Source: an uncultured Bacteroidales bacterium (GTDB lineage Bacteria; Bacteroidota; Bacteroidia; Bacteroidales; UBA932). From it: DNA of 48,566 nucleotides. The stretch is from NCBI GenBank assembly GCA_946185745.1, contig CAMHKQ010000016.1:1-48566 (forward strand), in the 5' to 3' direction. The position numbers and the translations under genes are program-made. The notes beneath the pieces are model-generated. The model worked only from the letters and a program-made list of their open reading frames with translations. It made no database searches and was not told the DNA's origin. Below, one piece after another: positions 24,968 to 31,291 of this stretch (within the stretch, counting starts at the first letter, position 1; each line of letters begins with the position of its first letter).

Positions 24968-26227
24968 ATGGAAACAATTATGAAAAAACTGATGGTATTG
25001 CTGGCGGTCATACTCGTCCCGCTGGCGTGTGCAAAGAGCCCGGTCGAGACGACGGCTATTGATAATATTGAGCGGCAGGATGTGCATTTGACTGCCAAGC
25101 AGGAGGCGAAAGTTCAAAATGGTAACATATTGGCGTTGGACTATTTCAAGAAAATGTACGCCTATAATGAAGAAAGGCTTGATGGCAAGGATTTCGTTGT
25201 CTCCCCTTTGGGGCTTGAAATGCTGCTCGGCCTTCTGAATACAGGTGCGACTGGCGAGGGCGCCGATCAGATTCTGTCCGTCATGGGATTTGAACATGGG
25301 GAGGAAAAGGAACTGAATGAGTATTTATATAGTCTTTCGGGGCAGTTGGTCCAGTTGGATGCCCTGACACGCATCAAGTTCGCAAACATCGGTTTTATTA
25401 ACAAAGCCAAGTTTGAATTGAAGCCTTCCTATGTGGAAGAAGCCCGTTATTATTATGATATGCCGGTGACTGAAGAGGATTTCAGTGATCCGGATTTGGT
25501 GCACCGCATCAATGGCTGGTGTAATGATAATACGGAGGGAATGATTCCGGTTATCATTGGCGCGGTAAATCCTGACGGGAATTTCTATATGTTCGATGCC
25601 ATGTATTTTAACGGCTATTGGACCAGCAGATTCGATCCGGGAAAAACGGAGAAAGAGAAGTTTTACCCTGAGAAAGGAGACTCATTCAAAGTGAAAATGA
25701 TGAAGCAGCAGGCAGCGTTCCCCTTTGCCCAGATGAAAGACTACAGTGTGGTTTGTCTCCCTTATGGGAATGAAGCGTTCAGAATGAATGTTATCCTTCC
25801 GCATGAGGGCAATCGCCTGGAAGATGTAATTGCCTCACTGGATAATGATAGATGGGACGGAGCTGTATCGCGGATGATCTTTACGGATTTGGACATATGG
25901 CTTCCCCGTTTTGAGACGGAGAACTATTTCTTGTTGAATGAGATTATGCTTCAATTGGGGTTGTCCGGGATTTACAAGGTAGGGAATCTGGATAATCTGG
26001 CAAAAGACATAACTGCGGAAATGATAGTCCAAAGTACGCATATCAAGGTCTCGGAAGAAGGGACTGAGGCGGCAGCCGTAACCGGGAATATCAGTTTTAG
26101 CTCTCCTGGCCCTGGCCATGAAGTGCCGCCGGAAGAGTTCCATGCTAACCGTCCATTTTTATATCTAATCACAGAATACAGTACGGGTGCAATTCTTTTT
26201 GCGGGGATATATGGCGGACATAATTGA
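24968..26227 (+). CDS. Lipoprotein serpin (serine protease inhibitor)
   Basis: Serpin-fold protein of 419 residues with a lipoprotein signal peptide (lipobox PLAC), so probably displayed on the envelope. Serpin landmarks: FVVSPLGLEMLLGLLNTGATGEGADQI (helix B to C region), VNPDGNFYMFDAMYFNGYW, the inhibitory hinge EEGTEAAAVTG beginning at residue 363, and the C-terminal FHANRPFLYLI and ILFAGIYG. The Ala-rich hinge indicates an inhibitory serpin; counting 17 residues from the first hinge Glu places P1 near SFSS-P, a guess. Bacterial serpins in gut species are thought to block host or bacterial proteases. More AT-rich codon use than neighbours outside the repeats suggests transfer. A second start at 24980 (MKKLM) is possible. 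Confidence 0.93.
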   Translation: METIMKKLMVLLAVILVPLACAKSPVETTAIDNIERQDVHLTAKQEAKVQNGNILALDYFKKMYAYNEERLDGKDFVVSPLGLEMLLGLLNTGATGEGADQILSVMGFEHGEEKELNEYLYSLSGQLVQLDALTRIKFANIGFINKAKFELKPSYVEEARYYYDMPVTEEDFSDPDLVHRINGWCNDNTEGMIPVIIGAVNPDGNFYMFDAMYFNGYWTSRFDPGKTEKEKFYPEKGDSFKVKMMKQQAAFPFAQMKDYSVVCLPYGNEAFRMNVILPHEGNRLEDVIASLDNDRWDGAVSRMIFTDLDIWLPRFETENYFLLNEIMLQLGLSGIYKVGNLDNLAKDITAEMIVQSTHIKVSEEGTEAAAVTGNISFSSPGPGHEVPPEEFHANRPFLYLITEYSTGAILFAGIYGGHN

Positions 26228-26249
26228 CAGAAGGCAATGAACCTCAACA

Positions 26250-26807
26250 GTGTATAATGAACCGGACGAACAAGACTTGATTGTCCTCTGCGCAAAAGGG
26301 GACAAAAAAGCCAAAGGTGAGCTGTATAACCGATATGCAGCGAGGTTGTTTACGCTCTGCCGAAGGTACAGCAGTAATCGGGAAGATGCCAAGGATTTGT
26401 TGCAGGAGGTCTTCATCAGGGCATTTGACAAGCTGTCGTCATTCAGTTATTCGGGGAAAGGGTCTTTCTATGCATGGATTAGCAGGATAGCCATCAATAT
26501 GGCTCGGAACAGGATTCGGAAGTGGCGATGGAAATTCGTTTCCGTCGGACCGGAGGTGGAAGATTTGCTTCCGAATCCTACTTTAGAAGAGATGGCCCGG
26601 ATTCCGGAAGAAAAGTTGTTGGATTTGATTGCCGCCCTCCCGGAAATGAGGAGAGTCGTGTTCAATCTCTACTGTATAGACGGGTATTCTCATAAAGAAA
26701 TCGGTAAGATGCTGGGAATCAGTGAAAAAGGCGCAGCGAGCACCCTTGCGAAAGCAAGGAGGCAGTTAAAGGAAGCCATCCGCATTTATTTAAACACTGA
26801 GCAATGA
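26250..26807 (+). CDS. ECF-type RNA polymerase sigma-70 factor
   Basis: 185 residues. Region 2 is visible as ELYNRYAARLFTLCRRY, EDAKDLLQEVFIRAF and FYAWISRIAINMARN, and region 4 as LPEMRRVVFNLYCIDGYSHKEIGKMLGIS and AASTLAKARRQLKEA. The start is GTG at 26250: an in-frame stop lies at 26238, and nearby ATGs are in other frames. It starts 22 bases after the serpin stop and its own stop overlaps the next start (ATGA), so serpin, sigma factor and anti-sigma/barrel protein form one unit. The likely targets are this operon and other serpin- or envelope-related genes. Confidence 0.92.
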   Translation: MYNEPDEQDLIVLCAKGDKKAKGELYNRYAARLFTLCRRYSSNREDAKDLLQEVFIRAFDKLSSFSYSGKGSFYAWISRIAINMARNRIRKWRWKFVSVGPEVEDLLPNPTLEEMARIPEEKLLDLIAALPEMRRVVFNLYCIDGYSHKEIGKMLGISEKGAASTLAKARRQLKEAIRIYLNTEQ

Positions 26808-27880
26808 TGAACACATGGGAAGATAAAATAAAAGAGAAACTGTCGGGGTACGAAAGTCCGCTTCCGGAAGGTGTCATCATTCTTCCGGAGACAGAAGATA
26901 TCGTTTCCGGAAAGCGCAATAATGCAAACTTATGGATAGCGATTGCTGCATTGGCTGCATGCCTTGCGGTTATTGTGTCTCTCCCGTTCCTGTTCCGTCG
27001 GGCCGATGATGTCATGCAGTCAGACCATCTCCCCGTATCTGAATTAATGGAACCGAAAGCTTTTGTTGATGACGATAGTTTATGTGTTATTCAGTACGCC
27101 GGCCGCATAAAAGAAACGCCGGAGAATCCTGTCGTAAAGGAAGAAAAGTTGGAGGAAGACCGTACTATTCAGGAGTCAGAGTCGGAACCCGAATCCGAAC
27201 CGGAACAATTTGCTGAAAGCCCAATAGAGACTCCTCCTATAATTCCGCAAAGTGATATCACTCAATCCGGAAGCGCCGTCGAAAATGGAGTTGGAGATAA
27301 AGGGGTAGGGATAATGGCTGGTGGAATTCTGGGAACCGGAATAATGGGTGCGCTGGCATCTTCTTTTCCGGGCTCAACACAACCTCCTGTGTACGGCGGA
27401 GGATATGGGGCTTTGTGGCACGGATTACCGCTCCAAGTCGGGGTATCGGCCAGGATACCGGTTTGGGGCCGGCTTTCTGTAACAACGGGAATGCAGTATT
27501 CCCTGTATCTTTCCAAGTTTTCCTCGTTGTCAGGGAATGAGATGCAATACGCTCATTATCTGGGGATTCCGCTTCGGGCAGACTGGATGCTCGCCTCCGG
27601 GAAGATCCTGGATGTTTATGTGGGTGCCGGGTTGGAAGGGGATATCTGTATCGCTGCTACGAAAAAGAAGATTGGTGGTGTCCCTAAAGGCGGGCCGAGT
27701 TTGTCCTTGTTAAGCGCCTTTGGCGTGCAAGTAAACCTGACAAAAAAAATTGGAGTTTTTATTGAACCTGAATTAACGTGGACATTTCTTTCAGAGAAAA
27801 ATAGCTTTGAAACCTATCGCACTACCCATCCGGTTATGATCTCCTTCGCTTCCGGTTTAAGATTTACTCTGGGACAATAG
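26804..27880 (+). CDS. Single-pass anti-sigma-like protein with C-terminal beta-barrel domain
   Basis: 358 residues. The cytoplasmic N terminus (about 1-42) begins MMNTWEDKIKEKLSGYESPLPEG, the W.dkl..kL..ye.plPeg pattern that follows many Bacteroides ECF sigma genes. One transmembrane helix spans about 44-64. An acidic Glu/Pro/Ser linker (about 95-160) and Gly-rich segment lead to a C-terminal barrel-like region (about 200-358: LQVGVSARIPVWGRLSVTTGMQYSLYL and later strands ending in GLRFTLGQ). The start overlaps the sigma stop, supporting a sigma/anti-sigma pair. Domain functions are inferred. Confidence 0.8.
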   Translation: MMNTWEDKIKEKLSGYESPLPEGVIILPETEDIVSGKRNNANLWIAIAALAACLAVIVSLPFLFRRADDVMQSDHLPVSELMEPKAFVDDDSLCVIQYAGRIKETPENPVVKEEKLEEDRTIQESESEPESEPEQFAESPIETPPIIPQSDITQSGSAVENGVGDKGVGIMAGGILGTGIMGALASSFPGSTQPPVYGGGYGALWHGLPLQVGVSARIPVWGRLSVTTGMQYSLYLSKFSSLSGNEMQYAHYLGIPLRADWMLASGKILDVYVGAGLEGDICIAATKKKIGGVPKGGPSLSLLSAFGVQVNLTKKIGVFIEPELTWTFLSEKNSFETYRTTHPVMISFASGLRFTLGQ

Positions 27881-28261
27881 CCGATTACATTTCTCCTTCC
27901 GCTATCTCCGCCTGCCCGAATGGTTTGGCTCGACTTGCAAAGGAAGCCGGTGCGCATGCAGCCCGGAGGGCAGACGCGCCCAGCAGGGCGCCGGCCGGGC
28001 CGTGACTTTTGCGACAGCAAAAGTTGGAAAGGCGAAAAGGCCGCGGGGGGCGTTACGGGGGCAGCGCCCCCGTCAAATAGCGCCGGTACGGGGCAAAGGC
28101 CCTGTGATGAGAGGACTGTCTGAGGCGGTTAGACGCGAAGCGGCTATGACGACGAGTTCCGCAGCATAGGCAATGATGTCCCCGACGGGCAGGCTTCCTG
28201 AAGGAGGAGAGCCGGGCCATTCGGGCAGGCGGAGATAGGCGGATGGAAGCGAATTAATCGG
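27881..28261. mobile_element. Short element with terminal inverted repeats (MITE-like)
   Basis: About 45-bp imperfect terminal inverted repeats, 27881-27928 against 28209-28261, share a 22-bp perfect core at 27901-27922 and 28216-28237 and the outer CCGATTA. The element begins right after the stop of the barrel protein and its right end overlaps the last codons of the Stealth gene. It contains the right copy of the long repeat and about 140 bases without any credible ORF. No transposase is present, so any mobility would be in trans. Confidence 0.6.
27912..28077 (-). repeat. Right copy of the ~166-bp inverted repeat
   Basis: Reverse complement of 24567-24733, perfect over 27940-28077. Together the copies bracket about 3.2 kb holding the serpin, sigma and barrel genes. 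Confidence 0.95.
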
Positions 28262-29213
28262 AAATGCCGAGGCGTCTATCGAGCCACTCTTTGTAGAGGG
28301 CGAAATCTTCTTCCGACAATTTGTAAAGCGCACCGAAACAGGCGACTTTCAGCCGCGGATTCGAGTCGAGTTCGCGCAGTTTCCGTTTGGGATAAGCGGG
28401 ATTTCTCCAGCTGCTGCGCATGTAGAACTTCTTTCCCACCGCACTCCTCACGACGCTCTCGCCGCTGTCGACGGTGGCGGTGTAATAGAGGGCTGCAAGA
28501 TTGACCTGTGAGGGGCTGCGGAAACGGCAGCCGATGTTGCCGGCGAGCACTTCCGGCCGCTGTGCGAAGAACTCCTCGAACCAGGCCCGCCTGTAGCAGA
28601 AGGCGATGTGCGGCGTGCGCTGGAAGTGGTTCTTGCCGAGTACTGTGGCGGCGGTGCGCAGGGTGTCGCGGAAAGTGAGCACTTTGTGGCCGTTCACCTT
28701 CGGCCTGAAGAAATGCACCAGCCGTCCCTGAAGCACCGACTGCTTCTGAGTGTAAGCGATTGTCTTTCCGTCGGTTATAAAGTCTTCCTCGGTGACAGGT
28801 GCGGTCAGGATGACGTCGTCGTTCATGTATACGAAGTGGTCCGAGAGCCCCGGGATGCGGAAGAGCATGGTCTCGATGGCGATGCTGTTGAACACCGGCA
28901 GAAACTCCTCGTAGCCCCTGAAGATGACGCTGTGGTCCACGATTTCGACCTTCGAGGCGCTTTCCGGGAAATTCTTCTGCAGGAAGGCATCCAGATGCGG
29001 GTCCTGGCCGTCGGTGACAATGAAAACCTTGCGGACGAAGCCCGCGGCGAAGCGGAGCACCGAAGCCACGCACCAGCGGATCTCGCCGCGCTGCAGGAGC
29101 CTTTCCGGCCCGGCGATGTCGGCGAAAGCCTGCTCGCCCTGAAGGTAGGGCTGCATCTTCTCGCGGTGCGCGGGATCTCCGCCATCCACCCAGGTTATCA
29201 CGAAATCCATCAT
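28254..29213 (-). CDS. Stealth-family sugar-phosphate transferase
   Basis: 319 residues. Stealth-type conserved regions: DFVITWVDGGDP at the N terminus, VFIVTDGQDPHLD, LPVFNSIAIETMLFRIPGLSDHFVYMNDDVIL and the GKNHFQRTPHIAFCYRR region. Family members transfer hexose-1-phosphate from a nucleotide-sugar to make phosphodiester-linked capsule or surface glycans. The start ATG at 29213 overlaps the stop of the upstream paralogue (ATGA); the longer frame extending to 29429 runs into that gene and is not used. A second ATG is at 29210. The last codons lie in a repeat end (see 27881). Confidence 0.88.
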   Translation of the reverse strand: MMDFVITWVDGGDPAHREKMQPYLQGEQAFADIAGPERLLQRGEIRWCVASVLRFAAGFVRKVFIVTDGQDPHLDAFLQKNFPESASKVEIVDHSVIFRGYEEFLPVFNSIAIETMLFRIPGLSDHFVYMNDDVILTAPVTEEDFITDGKTIAYTQKQSVLQGRLVHFFRPKVNGHKVLTFRDTLRTAATVLGKNHFQRTPHIAFCYRRAWFEEFFAQRPEVLAGNIGCRFRSPSQVNLAALYYTATVDSGESVVRSAVGKKFYMRSSWRNPAYPKRKLRELDSNPRLKVACFGALYKLSEEDFALYKEWLDRRLGISD

Positions 29214-30205
29214 AGCTCGAAGGACGATTTTTCGGGAAGGATGCTCTCGAAGGCGCCGGCCAGCTCCGCCATCACATCGTCGTAGTTCTTGATGCCGGCG
29301 TTGTCGTTGAGGCAGACAAGCCTGTATTTCTGCTCCCTGACGGCTTCTGCGGCCTGCCCGGCCTTCATCAGGAGGGGGAACATGCGGGTGTCGCGGTAAG
29401 TGTTCAGGGGCTCGAACCTGCCGCTGCACAGCTGCCAGCCGCGCATCAGCTCCTGCGTAAAGTCTTCGCGGCTGCGGAAGCGATGCGCCGAGGCCTTTTC
29501 CAGCTCTTCGGCAGCATAATCCCAGACCTGGGCGAAAGTTTCCTTCAGATACGGCTGGGCATTGTGCGGGATCTTGAAAGTGAGGAACTTACCGTATGGG
29601 CGGAGCAGCTTTGTGAGGCCGTCCCTGCCGTCGTATTCGGCCGTGAACCACTTGCCGCTGAACTCGTCCAGCACCTGTCTTTTGTCAAAACGGCGGTTGA
29701 TGAGCCTCATGTTGTTGCGCAGGCAGCTGTTCCACAGCCCCGTGCCGAAGTTGAAACGAAAGGCCGCGATGTCGCGGGGAAGCCCGTCCTCCGAGAAGAA
29801 ACGCTCCTGCGGTACCGGAGCTATGGCGAAGACGTCGTCGTTGAAATAGACGAAGCGCCCGGCAAGCCCAGGAATCCTGTGCAGATGCAGCTCTATCACC
29901 GATGAATTGAAGGTGGGGAGGTATTCCGCCGGGATGTAGTCGCTGTGGTTCACCAGGTTCAGCCTGGGGTTGGAGTTGTCGAGCCACGCGGGCTTCTGGC
30001 CGCAGGTGACGAGGTGGATGCGGCGCACCCACGGGCACATCTTCTCCACCCCGCGGAACCAGTATTTCAGCAGGCCGGTGTCGCGGAAACGCGCCTCGGA
30101 GAGGCCGTTGCGGGAGCCGCCTTCTCTCCGGCGCCATTCCGCAAAGGCCGCCTGCCACCCGGGATCTTTCATGTCCACCCAGGAAACCACGAAGTCGATG
30201 TCCAT
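29210..30205 (-). CDS. Stealth-family sugar-phosphate transferase (second copy)
   Basis: 331 residues with Stealth regions DFVVSWVDMKDPGW, IHLVTCGQKPAWL, LPTFNSSVIELHLHRIPGLAGRFVYFNDDVF and the long middle that includes KLLRPYGKFLTFKIPHNAQPY. It is a diverged paralogue of the next gene and translationally coupled to it by ATGA. Likely role is phosphodiester-linked surface glycan synthesis; neither flippase nor polymerase genes are near, so the two enzymes may decorate a scaffold made elsewhere. A -7 box lies 4 bases before the start. Confidence 0.88.
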   Translation of the reverse strand: MDIDFVVSWVDMKDPGWQAAFAEWRRREGGSRNGLSEARFRDTGLLKYWFRGVEKMCPWVRRIHLVTCGQKPAWLDNSNPRLNLVNHSDYIPAEYLPTFNSSVIELHLHRIPGLAGRFVYFNDDVFAIAPVPQERFFSEDGLPRDIAAFRFNFGTGLWNSCLRNNMRLINRRFDKRQVLDEFSGKWFTAEYDGRDGLTKLLRPYGKFLTFKIPHNAQPYLKETFAQVWDYAAEELEKASAHRFRSREDFTQELMRGWQLCSGRFEPLNTYRDTRMFPLLMKAGQAAEAVREQKYRLVCLNDNAGIKNYDDVMAELAGAFESILPEKSSFEL

Positions 30206-30209
30206 ATTG

Positions 30210-30217
30210 CAAAGATA
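30210..30217 (-). promoter_or_regulatory. -7 box of the Stealth pair
   Basis: TATCTTTG on the minus strand, 4 bases before the ATG; predicted transcript essentially leaderless. Confidence 0.55.
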
Positions 30218-30223
30218 TCAATT

Positions 30224-31153
30224 TTACTCAATTCTGAGCCCTATGGCCGCGGTTTCCCCGCGACGGAGAGGATGCACGGGGACGACGGTGCTGTGCCGGA
30301 CGCCGCCGACGCTGCAGTCGAGTACCAGTTCGGTCTGCGGGATTCCCAGAACTGCCTGGCTGTCATTGGGATAGCCGTAGAGGGTCAGCCCGGGATACTG
30401 CACATAGCAGCCAACGTCGCAAGGGAGCCGCGCCTTCATCATTTCGGGATGTGCCGCCTCCTGCGGAGTGTCCACCGTTTCGGTGGGCCTGAAACCGTCG
30501 CTGCGGAAGATTTCCGCACGCGAGTTCACCTGCCTGAGCGTAACCGTAACGTCCTCCGCGAGCGTGTCCAGGGCGTTCTCCACCGACACCAGCAGAATCG
30601 GGCACAGGAGGGGCGTGAGTGGCAGATCCACTGTGTCCGAGGCAGATGCCAGAACCCCGCTCATCACCGGCGCCGCCGGATCTTCAAGGCGGTAATCCAT
30701 GCTCAGCAGCTCTATCGAGTCGAAGCTCCTGAGCGCCTCGAGGTTGAACTCAGCCGGGCTGTTGGCCACGGCGGCCACTATCCTGTCGCCGCTCTCGGAC
30801 GGGATTCCCGGGACGGCGCTCCCTTCCACCCGCACATAGGTTTCCAGCGGCTTCGTGGGCCTGTCGCGGTATACGAAGATATCCAGCGTTTTTATGGGGT
30901 GGCGTGCGGAGACGCGTACATGCAGCGTATCTTTGACCTGGCCCGGCTCAAGCGTTTCCGAAGAGATGCCTGAGACGCCACTCTCGCCGGCACATGCCGT
31001 CGCTGTCACAGCGACGGCGATGACCGTTGCAGCCAGAAGAGCCGGCAACAGGAAGCAAGACACAAACACTTTGGAGAAGAATCTCCCGGACGACCGTCCG
31101 AAATCAAAGAATTGGCTCATACCTGGCTGCTGCGAATTGAGAGTATTGACCAT
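30224..31153 (-). CDS. Fimbrillin/Mfa-like lipoprotein (tentative)
   Basis: 309 residues. A long N terminus precedes a hydrophobic segment (FLLPALLAATVIAVAVTATAC) that ends in a Cys suited to lipidation. The mature part is beta-rich with KTLDIFVYRDR and, near the end, LTLYGYPNDSQ then LVLDCSVGGVRHSTVVPVHPL, an arrangement seen in Bacteroidales fimbrial (Mfa2/FimB-like) proteins. This family call is by pattern only. The start could be Met12 (base 31120). It ends 18 bases before the Stealth pair, which has its own -7 box. Confidence 0.5.
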   Translation of the reverse strand: MVNTLNSQQPGMSQFFDFGRSSGRFFSKVFVSCFLLPALLAATVIAVAVTATACAGESGVSGISSETLEPGQVKDTLHVRVSARHPIKTLDIFVYRDRPTKPLETYVRVEGSAVPGIPSESGDRIVAAVANSPAEFNLEALRSFDSIELLSMDYRLEDPAAPVMSGVLASASDTVDLPLTPLLCPILLVSVENALDTLAEDVTVTLRQVNSRAEIFRSDGFRPTETVDTPQEAAHPEMMKARLPCDVGCYVQYPGLTLYGYPNDSQAVLGIPQTELVLDCSVGGVRHSTVVPVHPLRRGETAAIGLRIE

Positions 31154-31163
31154 TGTTCGACGG

Positions 31164-31195
31164 CAAATCTAAACAGCCCGAAAACGTCTGTCAAG
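31164..31195 (-). promoter_or_regulatory. Promoter of the fimbrillin-like gene
   Basis: Minus-strand -7 TAGATTTG (31171-31164) with CTTG (31195-31192) at a 20-bp spacing; 10 bases before the ATG at 31153. Confidence 0.55.
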
Positions 31196-31200
31196 GGGGT

Positions 31201-31242
31201 AAAAAAAGAAAGTCGATTTATTTCTGTTTTTGAAAAATCGAC
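31201..31242 (-). terminator. Terminator of uvrA
   Basis: Stem GTCGATTT/AAATCGAC (31242-31235 and 31219-31212) followed on the minus strand by TTTCTTTTTTT. Confidence 0.8.
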
Positions 31243-31291
31243 AATTTTAATTGTATGCCAAATGCGGTTCGGCGGGGCGGCTTAGCCCCAA

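Noticed and set aside
24507..28253. Prophage or conjugative element
   Set aside because: No integrase, relaxase, capsid or transposase gene in or near the segment; only repeats and three cargo-like genes.
28254..29429. 391-residue version of the first Stealth protein
   Set aside because: The extra N-terminal residues overlap the paralogue in another frame; the Stealth start DFVITWVDGG follows the ATGA overlap.
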